DNA from: SZUA-584 sp964441275
Lineage (GTDB): Bacteria > Bacillota > Clostridia > Christensenellales > SZUA-584
DNA length: 64,000 nt
Direction of reading: 5' to 3'
Assembly: GCA_964441275.1 (NCBI GenBank)
Contig: CAYTUG010000008.1
Span: 1-64,000, forward strand
How positions within the stretch are numbered: the stretch's first letter is position 1; every line of letters starts with the position of its first letter. Below, one piece after another: positions 34,397 through 43,217 of the stretch. Both the position numbers and the translations under genes were made by a program. The notes under the pieces were generated by a model. The model saw only the letters and a list, made by a program, of their open reading frames with translations. It did not search any database and was not told the origin of the DNA.

Positions 34397-35602
34397 ATGA
34401 AATTAAAAAAGTTATTACCCTTAAATTCTGTCAGCTTAATTTTTATTGCGGTTGTAATAATAGCCGCGTTATTTATGCCCGGGTTTGTTGAGCCCACAGA
34501 AGAAGCTGAAAAAACAGCTATGCAGATACCGATAGCACATCAGCCTACGCCGGTGCCTGTAGAAAGAGCTGCATATATACCGGAAATTGATGAAATTTTA
34601 GTCCCGGACTTTGATACAATATTAACCCAAAATTTTTTAAAGACTGAAACGGACGATGAAGGCACTCTTAATCTGGCTTGGCAGGTTTGCAAAACGGCGG
34701 ATTATTATCTGTTGTTTGCGCTTGGCGAAGATGCTCAGATAATTCAAACCGAAATACTATGGGCGAATACCAATAGTTTCAGCTTATATGATTTTTTAGG
34801 GGACAGCGTTTTTTTGATTGGGTATAAGGATATGGGGCAGGATGGAATCCATGATGATATTGCGGTGTTATCCTTGATGTGGCGCAAAATAAGCGAGCCC
34901 GAAGAAACAACTTTGCCAACCAAAAAGATAAACTTAAGCACAGGGCTTAAGCCAAAAAAAGAAGCCGTTCAAAAAGAACCTACACAAAACAAGTATTATA
35001 TAATCGTTGACAAGTCCGATTTTGCTTTTGCTATTTTTGAATATGACAAAAGCACAAATGATTATACTAAAAAGGTAAGGACGTTTCCGTGTGCGTTAGG
35101 CGGCAAAGCAACCCCCACCGGTAAATTTAAGATAGGCGCAAAAGGCAAATGGAAATCGTGGAACTCAAGTTATTCACCGTATTATTCGGGTTATAAACGC
35201 GGGCTCTATTTTCACGGTCCACTTTACAAACAAAAACTATTTGATACCCTGATAAAATCCTACTACAACGCAATAGGAACCAACGCATCGCAAGGATGCG
35301 TACGCACCACCGTTGAGGGGGCGATGTGGATCTATAAGAATTGCAAAGCGGGCACGGTAGTCGAAATTGTGAGCAGCAGCGGCAAAGTAAGCTGGCCGGG
35401 GTTACGTCCGATAGATCCTGATTTCCCCAACTGGGACCCTACAGATCCGCAGAAACCAAAAAAGATCGAACCGACGCCAACGCCGACACCAACACCGGTA
35501 CCGACGCCGACGCCAACGCCGACACCAACGCCGACGCCAACACCAACACCAACGCCAGCACCGACGCCAGCGCCGACGCCGACCGATTCGCCCGACGAAT
35601 GA
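34397..35602 (+). CDS. L,D-transpeptidase (YkuD) paralog with Pro-Thr tail and SQGC motif
   Basis: This 401-residue paralog of the preceding gene has an N-terminal transmembrane helix (about 11-29), the same middle region and a YkuD domain with His273 (LYFHGP) and Cys301. The usual Ser/Thr-His-Gly-Cys is SQGC here, so the histidine next to the cysteine is Gln299. The catalytic Cys and upstream His remain, so activity may persist with altered properties. After the domain comes a tail of about 40 residues of repeated Pro-Thr pairs, like wall-spanning linkers. It lies 113 bp after its paralog. Confidence 0.88.
   Translation: MKLKKLLPLNSVSLIFIAVVIIAALFMPGFVEPTEEAEKTAMQIPIAHQPTPVPVERAAYIPEIDEILVPDFDTILTQNFLKTETDDEGTLNLAWQVCKTADYYLLFALGEDAQIIQTEILWANTNSFSLYDFLGDSVFLIGYKDMGQDGIHDDIAVLSLMWRKISEPEETTLPTKKINLSTGLKPKKEAVQKEPTQNKYYIIVDKSDFAFAIFEYDKSTNDYTKKVRTFPCALGGKATPTGKFKIGAKGKWKSWNSSYSPYYSGYKRGLYFHGPLYKQKLFDTLIKSYYNAIGTNASQGCVRTTVEGAMWIYKNCKAGTVVEIVSSSGKVSWPGLRPIDPDFPNWDPTDPQKPKKIEPTPTPTPTPVPTPTPTPTPTPTPTPTPTPAPTPAPTPTDSPDE
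35471..35583 (+). repeat. Hexanucleotide-like repeat coding Pro-Thr tail
   Basis: A tandem run of CCGACG, CCAACG and CCAACA-type hexamers encodes alternating Pro-Thr with a few Val and Ala at the C-terminus of the second L,D-transpeptidase. Such repeats vary in copy number by slippage. Confidence 0.85.
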
Positions 35603-35664
35603 TGGAAGGGTTGAAAAGGCGCGGTCAGAAGCGCGCCAATAATTATTAAAAGGAGATAAGGTTT

Positions 35665-36192
35665 ATGAAAAAAGCTTGGCTAATACTGCCGCTTATAATA
35701 TTGATAGCGCTTAGCGCGTGCGGACAACAAAAAGAAAACGCCTCTGCCCAAGGCACATTTAATGAAAAGGACTTGATATTTGAAATTAACGGAGAAAAGT
35801 TTGAATTGCGGACTCCCGCCGCTCCTCTTATTGCGGCATTGGGGGACGATTATACGGTTGATTCAAGCCCGAGCTGCCTTTATATTGGGGAAGACAAACA
35901 ATACTATTATGAAAATGTGTTTATTTTTACCTATCCTATGGAAGGTGAGGACACCATTGATCAGATAAGCATTTCCGGCGGCGATTATACCACCACGAAG
36001 GGTATAGGAATAGGCAGCAGCTTTGAGCAGATGGAAGAACAATACGGGAAAGAGTGGTTTGATATAGACGGCGAATGCGCATATGTGGTATCGGGCGATC
36101 CGGACGATTTTTCGAGCAAAAAGCTTTATTTTGAGATAAAATCAGGAGTAGTCGCAAGTTTTACATATTACGGAGCGGCAAACGCCTCGTAA
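35665..36192 (+). CDS. Small lipoprotein of unknown function
   Basis: This 175-residue protein starts with a lipoprotein signal peptide: MKKAW, a hydrophobic stretch, and the lipobox LSAC with Cys at about residue 19. The mature part is acidic, with an EINGEKFEL segment and later GIGSSFEQMEEQYG. This pattern recalls small lipoproteins that sense or bind peptides, but I recognise no named family. ATG at 35665 follows AAGGAG. It lies between the L,D-transpeptidases and an acyltransferase pair, so an envelope role is likely. Confidence 0.75.
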   Translation: MKKAWLILPLIILIALSACGQQKENASAQGTFNEKDLIFEINGEKFELRTPAAPLIAALGDDYTVDSSPSCLYIGEDKQYYYENVFIFTYPMEGEDTIDQISISGGDYTTTKGIGIGSSFEQMEEQYGKEWFDIDGECAYVVSGDPDDFSSKKLYFEIKSGVVASFTYYGAANAS

Positions 36193-36216
36193 AATAAATT
36201 TAGGTTAGAGGCGTAA

Positions 36217-37611
36217 ATGGTATTTAGTTCTCCGGTATTTTTATTTTTGTTTTTGCCTGCGGTGTTTGCGCTCAACAAACTGCTGCCGGTAAAAGCGCGC
36301 AACTATATTCTTCTTATCGCAAGCCTGTTTTTTTATGCGTGGGGGGAACCCATATTTGTGCTTCTTATGCTGCTTTCGGTTTTGGTCAACTATTTTTTAG
36401 CGCTCGCGGTTGGCAAAAACAAAACCGCAAAGTTTTGGATTGTTATTTGCGTTATCTTTAACATAGGCATGTTGTTTGTATTCAAATACGCCAACTTTTT
36501 TGTTGACAATATAAACGCTTTGCTGGGGACGTCGATAGAAATAGCGCGGATAAGATTGCCGATAGGCATCTCTTTCTATACTTTCCAGGCTATGTCTTAC
36601 GTGCTCGATGTATACAGAGAGAAAAGCGCGCCTCAAAGAAACTTGGCAAATGTTTTGCTGTACATATCCTTTTTTCCGCAGCTTATCGCGGGGCCAATCG
36701 TAAAATATCACGACATAGATATGCAGATACAAAAGCGCACTGAAACCGCGCAAAAAACGGTTAGGGGCCTAAGGCGCTTTACAATAGGCCTTGCAAAAAA
36801 GCTGCTTATTGCCAACACAATGGGCGCTATTGCCGACGGCGTTTTTGCTCTTTCTTATTCGCAGGTCAACGCACCGGTCGCGTGGCTTGGCGCTATTGCT
36901 TACTCTATACAGATATATTTTGATTTTTCGGGTTATTCCGATATGGCGATAGGGCTTGCGGGGCTGTTTGGTTTTGAGCTTAAAGAAAACTTTTTGCACC
37001 CGTACATATCAAAAAGCGTTAAGGAATTTTGGCGCAGATGGCATGTTTCTCTTTCCACATGGTTTAAAGAATATTTGTATATTCCGCTCGGCGGCAATCG
37101 CAAAGGCTCTTTTCGCACTGGAATTAATCTTACCATAGTATTTTTATGTACAGGCTTTTGGCATGGCGCGGAGTGGACGTTTGTTGTTTGGGGGCTTATC
37201 CACGGCGCGTTTATGCTTTTCGAACGTGTGGCGGATGTAAGCAAACTGCGCCCGAAGATAATCGGCGTTGTTTATACGCTTTTAGTTGCCGTAACTGCGT
37301 TCACCATATTCAGAGCCGCCACATTAGAACAAGGGTTCTTTATGGTTGGGCGCATGTTTACCGGATTTTTTGAAAATATTTATACAAGCTCTTTTTTGAG
37401 CGAGACAATCACCCCTTCCGTTATAATAATAGCAATAATAGCGATTGTTGGAGCCACACCATATCCGGCAAAATTTTTTGCGCTCATTCGTTCAAAGTGG
37501 GAACGCACAACAGAATGCGTTTCCTATGCGTTAACTCTTGCGGGGCTGTGCGTTTGCATATTGGCGCTGTCCAGCCAAACGTATAACCCGTTTATATATT
37601 TTAGGTTTTAA
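36217..37611 (+). CDS. MBOAT-family O-acyltransferase (AlgI/PatA-like)
   Basis: This 464-residue polytopic membrane protein belongs to the MBOAT family. Diagnostic parts are WRRWHVSLSTWFKEYLYIPL, GFWHGAEWTFVVWG with the key histidine, and LIHGAF. AlgI- and PatA-type members carry acetyl groups across the membrane for O-acetylation of a polysaccharide. The next gene encodes a DHHW/AlgX-type partner. Together they probably acetylate a secondary wall polymer, peptidoglycan or exopolysaccharide. The target is not shown by the sequence. Confidence 0.92.
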   Translation: MVFSSPVFLFLFLPAVFALNKLLPVKARNYILLIASLFFYAWGEPIFVLLMLLSVLVNYFLALAVGKNKTAKFWIVICVIFNIGMLFVFKYANFFVDNINALLGTSIEIARIRLPIGISFYTFQAMSYVLDVYREKSAPQRNLANVLLYISFFPQLIAGPIVKYHDIDMQIQKRTETAQKTVRGLRRFTIGLAKKLLIANTMGAIADGVFALSYSQVNAPVAWLGAIAYSIQIYFDFSGYSDMAIGLAGLFGFELKENFLHPYISKSVKEFWRRWHVSLSTWFKEYLYIPLGGNRKGSFRTGINLTIVFLCTGFWHGAEWTFVVWGLIHGAFMLFERVADVSKLRPKIIGVVYTLLVAVTAFTIFRAATLEQGFFMVGRMFTGFFENIYTSSFLSETITPSVIIIAIIAIVGATPYPAKFFALIRSKWERTTECVSYALTLAGLCVCILALSSQTYNPFIYFRF

Positions 37612-37625
37612 AGGCAGGTCAATCT

Positions 37626-39050
37626 ATGAAAAAATGGGTATGCATAATATATACCGCAATTTTCTTCGGACTTTGCGCCGCACCGTTTTTCGGGCTTATA
37701 TTAGGGCACCAAAATATTAACTCGGAAAAGCGCGCGCTTGCCGCCCCTCCTAAAATAATAAAGGACGGTGAAATCAATTTTGATTTTACAAAACAGTATG
37801 ACGATTATTTTACCGATAATTTTGCGTTCCGTCCAAACCTTATCACAATCAACGCTTTTTTAAACGCCGGGTTATTTGGGGAATCTGTTTCGGAACAAGT
37901 TATTATAGGCAAGCAAGGCTGGCTTTATTTTGAACCTACGCTGCGCGATTACAAAAGATTATCCACGTTAACAGACAACGAGGTTTACAGAATAGCGCGA
38001 ATTTTAGAAATACAGCGCGACGCTTTGAATTTGAAGGGGGTAGCTTTTATTTTTGCAGTTGCGCCCAACAAGGCGTCAATTTACGGACAATACATGCCGG
38101 AGCGGTACCTAACTGCCGACAATTTATCAAACGCTGAAAAACTTTTCAAACAGCTTGATGAGCGGGGCTTTGAATATGCGGACCTGTTTACTCCGCTGCG
38201 CAATCACAAAAGCGGGACTTACCACAAGCAAGACACCCACTGGAACAATACGGGTGCGCTTATCGCCCGCAACGAATTGCTAAACTGCATACAAAAGAAA
38301 AAACAGTTCAGCTTCAAAGAGTATGATTTAGATTCATTTGTTGCAAAAAATGATTTTTTGGGCGACCTTGGCGCAATGCTTTATCCTGCCGCGCAAATGA
38401 AAGATATTCAGCACCATTACAATGTTGAAAAAAGCTTTACTACAAAATCTCCCATGCGCTCCTTGGAAGATTTGATGATATCCACCGAGAGCGAGGGGGG
38501 CGAACTAAACGCGGTTATGTTTAGGGATTCTTTTGCTAACGCTTTAATACCCATACTTTCTAATGATTTTAAATCAGTTACATATTCGCGCGCCGTTCCT
38601 TACAACTATTCGCTGTTAAACAGCGATACTGATGCCGTGATACTTCAGATAGTCGAGCGGAATTTGCCGGATTTGCTTCTGAGCGCTCCTTTGATAACTG
38701 CGCCGAAAACTAAAATCGATTATAATTTGAACCGCGCTTTTGTTGACTGCGCGATAGATATAGAAGATATGGGCGCTTATTTGCGGATTGCCGGAGTAGC
38801 TTTTCCGCCCGGGCATGACGCAAACAAGAACTATGATATATTTTTAAGCGTTGACGATGACCAACAAGTATTTTCGCCTTTCCCCATATTTGAAAAAGAA
38901 ATATTTGAATGCGAAAACCAATACGCAAACGCTGCTTTTTCCATGATAATTGATAAAAAAGATATTGAGAAAAAAACAAACGCCATCAGAGCTATACTTT
39001 TTGATGGCGAACGTTATTTTGTGTCCAAAGCGCAAACCGTGGATTATTAG
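37626..39050 (+). CDS. DHHW/AlgX-type O-acetylation partner protein
   Basis: This 474-residue secreted or membrane-anchored protein has an N-terminal hydrophobic segment (about 5-25) followed by NSEKRALAAPP and a SGNH-like domain. The motif KQDTHWNNTGA (Asp-x-His) and GWLYFEP are hallmarks of AlgJ/AlgX/DltD-like acetyltransferases. MFRDSFANALIP supplies the serine-containing block. It starts 15 bp after the MBOAT gene and so is co-transcribed. It should complete acetyl transfer outside the membrane. Confidence 0.88.
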   Translation: MKKWVCIIYTAIFFGLCAAPFFGLILGHQNINSEKRALAAPPKIIKDGEINFDFTKQYDDYFTDNFAFRPNLITINAFLNAGLFGESVSEQVIIGKQGWLYFEPTLRDYKRLSTLTDNEVYRIARILEIQRDALNLKGVAFIFAVAPNKASIYGQYMPERYLTADNLSNAEKLFKQLDERGFEYADLFTPLRNHKSGTYHKQDTHWNNTGALIARNELLNCIQKKKQFSFKEYDLDSFVAKNDFLGDLGAMLYPAAQMKDIQHHYNVEKSFTTKSPMRSLEDLMISTESEGGELNAVMFRDSFANALIPILSNDFKSVTYSRAVPYNYSLLNSDTDAVILQIVERNLPDLLLSAPLITAPKTKIDYNLNRAFVDCAIDIEDMGAYLRIAGVAFPPGHDANKNYDIFLSVDDDQQVFSPFPIFEKEIFECENQYANAAFSMIIDKKDIEKKTNAIRAILFDGERYFVSKAQTVDY

Positions 39051-39054
39051 CCAA

Positions 39055-40212
39055 TTAACGCTTTGGAAGTACGACATAGTCCGGCAATGCGGTAAGAGGC
39101 CCTTCCGCTTTTTTTTGCTCTAAAAACGCTGCGTATTCCTCTTCCGGTATCCATTGCACATCTTTTTCCAAATCATAATTTAGCACCATGTATTTGTTAA
39201 ATTCCTTGTCTTCAAAATGCCACCATTCGGTAGAAATGGTTTGAAACCCGCACGATTTCATAATCTTTGTCATGTAGTTCATATTCTTTATCTGTTCTTT
39301 TGTTCTTTTCTTGTATTTGAATATATCCGGGTATTTTTTAAGCATCTTTTCGTACTCGGGGCTGCCCACTTCAAATTTCGTTATATCCGGATATTCGCGA
39401 AGCGAGGTTATGTTAAAGGTATGCATTGCGGAAGGCATGGATATAGGATTGCCGGTTGAAATAAGCTCAAGCGTGATATCAACGGCCGCCCCGTAGTTGT
39501 GCTTTGATACACCCTTGGCTGCGAATCTGCTGTCTTTGACCTTGGAATAAAGATATTTAGAAACGGAAGTAGGGCGGTAGCCGTCGTAAAGCCGGATTCT
39601 ATAACCATCGGCTTTAAATTTTTCGTTGGCAAGCTTTAGTTTTTCTATTGTCTCCGCCTGCAAAAGGCAAGCCCCGGCAGGATATAAAACCTTTTTTAAA
39701 ACGTTATCCTGCGACCCGAAAGTAAGCCATATTTTTATATCGGGTATGTGCGCGCGAACGTCAAGCATATTGCTGATATACTTCTTGCCCTTTGAAGTGT
39801 ATTCAAGCGCAGGTACATAAGCATATTTAATTGGCAGGTTGATTATATATTCTGCAAAAACATAGCCTTCTGCGCCTTCCCATTCTATCTTGTGCCATAC
39901 ATCGCCTTGCTCAATAACATTAACGGTATCGCCGTGTTTAATTTCTCCTATTGGCTTTGTATTAGTTCCCGGCCCTTGCCTGACAAACAGAGGCGATTCG
40001 GGGTTTGATAGATTAACGCACGGGAGCGGAGCCGGCGTGGGCGTTGGCGTCGGTGTAGGCGTTGGCATCGGCGTTGGTGTCGGCGTCGGTGTAGGTTCAG
40101 GTGCAACGGTCAGCTCCGAAGTTTGGGTAGGCGAGAGCTCGTCTTGTTGTTTACCGGCGCTGCATGAACATAAGAGAGCAACGCATATAAGTATTAAAAT
40201 GATTCTTTTCAT
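39055..40212 (-). CDS. VanX/VanY-like peptidase lipoprotein with SH3 domain (M15)
   Basis: This 385-residue lipoprotein has the lipobox CSCS at about residues 14-17, then a Pro-Thr linker (about 38-62) and a bacterial SH3 domain (RQGPGTNTKPIGEI). A C-terminal M15 zinc peptidase domain follows. Metal ligands are in SKHNYGAAVDIT (His, Asp) and TEWWHFED (Glu, His), the D-Ala-D-Ala dipeptidase/carboxypeptidase set. It should trim peptidoglycan stem peptides at the cell surface. It is convergent with the DHHW gene and is followed on its own strand by no other gene. Confidence 0.9.
   Translation of the reverse strand: MKRIILILICVALLCSCSAGKQQDELSPTQTSELTVAPEPTPTPTPTPMPTPTPTPTPTPAPLPCVNLSNPESPLFVRQGPGTNTKPIGEIKHGDTVNVIEQGDVWHKIEWEGAEGYVFAEYIINLPIKYAYVPALEYTSKGKKYISNMLDVRAHIPDIKIWLTFGSQDNVLKKVLYPAGACLLQAETIEKLKLANEKFKADGYRIRLYDGYRPTSVSKYLYSKVKDSRFAAKGVSKHNYGAAVDITLELISTGNPISMPSAMHTFNITSLREYPDITKFEVGSPEYEKMLKKYPDIFKYKKRTKEQIKNMNYMTKIMKSCGFQTISTEWWHFEDKEFNKYMVLNYDLEKDVQWIPEEEYAAFLEQKKAEGPLTALPDYVVLPKR
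40031..40096 (-). repeat. Repeat coding Pro-Thr linker
   Basis: GGCGTTGGCGTC-type hexamers on the plus strand encode, on the minus strand, the alternating Pro-Thr linker between lipobox and SH3 domain. The type is the same as in the second L,D-transpeptidase tail. Confidence 0.8.
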
Positions 40213-40224
40213 TGTTTTATTCCT

Positions 40225-41616
40225 TTACTCGTATATAATTCGCTGTATATTATTAAGATTATGGTCGGTTCTTAGATATTTTAAAGCATCGGAATCTGAA
40301 AAATGCCACCACTCGCAATTTATGGTTTTAAAACCGCAAGATTTCATCACCTTTGCCATATAGTTCATGTTTGCCCGAGCTTTTCTGCTCATTTTAGCGC
40401 TGTTTCGGTGAGATGTAGAATTAAAAGTGTGCACCTTTGAAGGCATTTCAACCGGTTTGCCGTTTTTATCAAGCAGCGATATGTCGACTGCAGCTCCGCG
40501 GTTGTGGTCCGAGCCGATTTTTGGGCTTGCAACATAGGGGGTGTTCTTGTATTTTTTATACATCGCAACGGTAACGCTGTGCGGGCGGTAGGCATCGTAT
40601 ATAACTATGGAGTAACCGTCTTTAGCAAATTTATTTTGGGCTGCTTTTAGTTTTTCAGCAGTTCCTTTTTGCAAAAGGCACACCTCCCTTTGGTACAAAG
40701 CGTCTCCCAACACGTTGCCGGCTTTGGCAAAAACCATATCGATTTTTACATCGCTTATGTAACGCCTAACGTCAACTAACATATCGGGCAAAACCTTAGG
40801 CTCAAAATAATACGAAGGCTCGATATCTATGGTTGTGGTAGCGTTGTACGCGGTGCCTTCATTTACCACAGCGTCTACAGACTGCCAAACATTTTGGTCA
40901 AAATCAATTATTGTTTTGTTTGCCGCCAACAATTTCCCGGTGTCTTTGCCCGGTTCAAATTGCCCGTCCGTATATTGCGAAGCGTTTTCGCATTTGGTTA
41001 TTTCTCCTTTTTTAACCACAACCTTAAGTTGTCCGCGCTTAGTTTCATCCTGCATGTTATTTGCGGCGGAAAGCGCCCCGTCGCTAATTACAAGAGCAGC
41101 GTCCTGCAAAAGCAAAGTACCGTCCGTTTTATATATATCAAACCTATTTTTCGTACTTTTCTTTTCTTTATAGCTTGCTGTTTTTATAACCAGTTTGTTG
41201 TTAAAAGACTTATACACAGAGCCTATCTCTTCTCTTTCAGGCATAACATAATAAGCCGTATATTGCGGCAGCCCGGTTAATTCGGGCTCTATCTTTAACA
41301 TGGCGGAGGGCATAAAAGCCGTTTCGCCATCGTATATAATTGTGCACCACGAATCCGATTGGTGCGTAACCGCAAACCGGATTCCGTCAACCGCGCTGCC
41401 GATAATGCGGGATGAGGTATCTTTGTCCGCATACGCAAAAACAAAGCCGTCCGCAGCTTGAGCGATGCCGATTTCATAGCCGTTTATCGCCAAAGTTGCC
41501 GCGGGTTCCGTTTCCGGCGTTTCGCACAAGGTTGCGCCGGCAACAGAAACGGTGCGCTTGCAGCCCATAAGGCAGACTAACGCAATGCACATTATTATGT
41601 TCAGAATAGTTTTCAT
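40225..41616 (-). CDS. VanX/VanY-like D-Ala-D-Ala peptidase lipoprotein (M15)
   Basis: This 463-residue protein has a lipoprotein signal with lipobox CLMGC at about residue 18 and a long N-terminal half rich in beta strands (possible SH3-like domains). The C-terminal M15 domain has ligands in GSDHNRGAAVDISL and NCEWWHFSD. It is paralogous to the neighbouring peptidase in the catalytic half (YDAYRPHSV matches YDGYRPTSV). ATG 41616 follows GGTG; a GTG at 41631 is an alternative. Two such peptidases beside two L,D-transpeptidases point to remodelling of peptide stems. Confidence 0.88.
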   Translation of the reverse strand: MKTILNIIMCIALVCLMGCKRTVSVAGATLCETPETEPAATLAINGYEIGIAQAADGFVFAYADKDTSSRIIGSAVDGIRFAVTHQSDSWCTIIYDGETAFMPSAMLKIEPELTGLPQYTAYYVMPEREEIGSVYKSFNNKLVIKTASYKEKKSTKNRFDIYKTDGTLLLQDAALVISDGALSAANNMQDETKRGQLKVVVKKGEITKCENASQYTDGQFEPGKDTGKLLAANKTIIDFDQNVWQSVDAVVNEGTAYNATTTIDIEPSYYFEPKVLPDMLVDVRRYISDVKIDMVFAKAGNVLGDALYQREVCLLQKGTAEKLKAAQNKFAKDGYSIVIYDAYRPHSVTVAMYKKYKNTPYVASPKIGSDHNRGAAVDISLLDKNGKPVEMPSKVHTFNSTSHRNSAKMSRKARANMNYMAKVMKSCGFKTINCEWWHFSDSDALKYLRTDHNLNNIQRIIYE

Positions 41617-41687
41617 ATAATTCACCAGCACAAAAAATGCGTATTAATGCGCTTACGAGAAAATATTATCACACAAAACGGCTAAAC

Positions 41688-42320
41688 TCAATATGAGTGT
41701 ATTTTATTGCTAACGGCTTCGCAAGAAAGGGATTGGATATCTATTGAAGTACAGCAAAGCATATCTATTATCCATTGTTCGTGCGCAACTAAAATGACTG
41801 TCTTTTTGGTCTTTTTAAAAAGTGAATCCAAAAGATTTATAAGTTCAAGCGTTAGTTTGTTATCAAAGCCTTTGAACGGCTCGTCCAAAAGCAACAAATC
41901 GGAAGGGTGGCAAAATGCGCGCGCCATAGCTACGCGGCGCTGCATTCCTCCCGAAAGCTCGGAGGGCAGCTTTTTTTCGTGACCTTTTAGAGACACGTCT
42001 TCAATAATCTGTTTGACTAAAAAGTCAATTTCATGTTTTTTATAAAAATCATGCAGCACAAAGGATATGTTTTTTTCTACGTTATACCACGGAAAAAGGC
42101 GATCTTCTTGAAATAAATAGGAAACAGGCAAAGATACCCCGGCAACGCTTCCCGTATAGTCTTTGTCAAGCCCGGAAAGAATGCGCAGCAATGTTGTTTT
42201 GCCGCAACCGGATGCGCCGGTAAAAGCCGTTAAGCTGCCGTGTTCTATGGTCAAGTCTATTTTATCAAACAGCACATGCTCTCCAAATTTTTTGGTTAGC
42301 GAGTTTATTTTTATGCTCAC
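41688..42320 (-). CDS. ABC transporter ATPase, nitrate/sulfonate/taurine type
   Basis: This 210-residue ATPase powers import together with the permease encoded upstream. Walker A is GASGCGKTT, the Q-loop is YLFQEDRLFPW, the signature is LSGGMQRRVAMARA, Walker B is LLLLDEPFKG and the switch His is in VAHE. QEDRLFPW is typical of SsuB/TauB-type proteins. It is short for the group (usually about 240-260) but complete. It overlaps the permease gene by 4 bp. Substrate is unknown. Confidence 0.9.
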   Translation of the reverse strand: MSIKINSLTKKFGEHVLFDKIDLTIEHGSLTAFTGASGCGKTTLLRILSGLDKDYTGSVAGVSLPVSYLFQEDRLFPWYNVEKNISFVLHDFYKKHEIDFLVKQIIEDVSLKGHEKKLPSELSGGMQRRVAMARAFCHPSDLLLLDEPFKGFDNKLTLELINLLDSLFKKTKKTVILVAHEQWIIDMLCCTSIDIQSLSCEAVSNKIHSY

Positions 42321-43054
42321 AGCTTAGCTCCCTTCGGCAGTATGCGTTTTAAACCTTTTTCGACTGCAAGGCTGATAATGATTATTGTAAGCGTCCAGGC
42401 GAACAAAGCGGGCGTGTCAAGATACAGTTTTGTTGAATACAGGTTATAACCGAGCGCATGTTTCGGGCTGGAAAGCACTTCAGCGGCAACAACGGATTTC
42501 CACGAAAAACCAAGGCTAACCGAAAGTGCGGAATATACGTTTGGCAAAATTGAGGGTATTGTTATCCCTGTCAGAATCCGGTTTCTTTTTACCCCGAATA
42601 CAAACGCAACCTCAAGCAGTTGTTTGTCAACAGAATGCAACCCGCTTAGCGTGTTGGCGTAAAACACAGGCAGGCACAACAAAACGCAAGAGAATACCGG
42701 AACTCCAAAAGATGAAAACCAAACAAGCGCAAGCACTATAACGGACATTACGGGGGTGGATTTGACCGCAGCCATAAACGGGCTTAACAAATGCTCGATA
42801 AAGGGCACATAAGCCGCTAAAAATGCCAAAGTTATTCCTGCAAAAAAAGCTATAATAAGCCCTAAAGCAACTCTGTAAAAGGTAAACAGCACGCTAAGCC
42901 AAAAGTTAGATGTGGATGCAATTTCAAAAAGTGCATTCAAAGTTTGCGAAAGAGACGGCATATATAACGGCTGGTTAATAATCATTGCGCTTGCCTGCCA
43001 TACGGCCAACCAGAACAGCAAAGATAAAAATGTGTACATTATTTTTTTTAGCAT
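42317..43054 (-). CDS. ABC transporter permease, SsuC/TauC type
   Basis: This 245-residue inner-membrane permease has six hydrophobic segments and the binding-protein-dependent EAA region (EVAFVFGVKRNRILTGITIPSILP). The GFSWKSVVAAEVL segment is typical of nitrate, sulfonate and taurine permeases. It is the first gene of a two-gene operon. The periplasmic-type binding protein normally encoded with it is absent within several kilobases, so an unlinked binding protein must serve it or the operon is a remnant. Confidence 0.9.
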   Translation of the reverse strand: MLKKIMYTFLSLLFWLAVWQASAMIINQPLYMPSLSQTLNALFEIASTSNFWLSVLFTFYRVALGLIIAFFAGITLAFLAAYVPFIEHLLSPFMAAVKSTPVMSVIVLALVWFSSFGVPVFSCVLLCLPVFYANTLSGLHSVDKQLLEVAFVFGVKRNRILTGITIPSILPNVYSALSVSLGFSWKSVVAAEVLSSPKHALGYNLYSTKLYLDTPALFAWTLTIIIISLAVEKGLKRILPKGAKL

Positions 43055-43217
43055 AAAATCCCCGCAGCGCAGTTTTGATAAATTATATCATATAAATTAA
43101 TTGCGAAGTTAGTTTTTGTGTTTTGCGCCAAAAGAATTTTTCCGCGCTATGCCGCCGCGACTGTTAAAACAATTGAACGAAACAGGCATATGCGATATTA
43201 TAGATTGAGGAGGGGAA

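Noticed and set aside
35471..35583. CRISPR-like repeat array
   Set aside because: The repeat is a coding hexamer without spacers and encodes Pro-Thr in frame.
39055..41616. A complete vancomycin-resistance (van) cluster
   Set aside because: Only VanX/VanY-like peptidases are present; no vanH, vanA/B ligase or vanRS genes are in the window.
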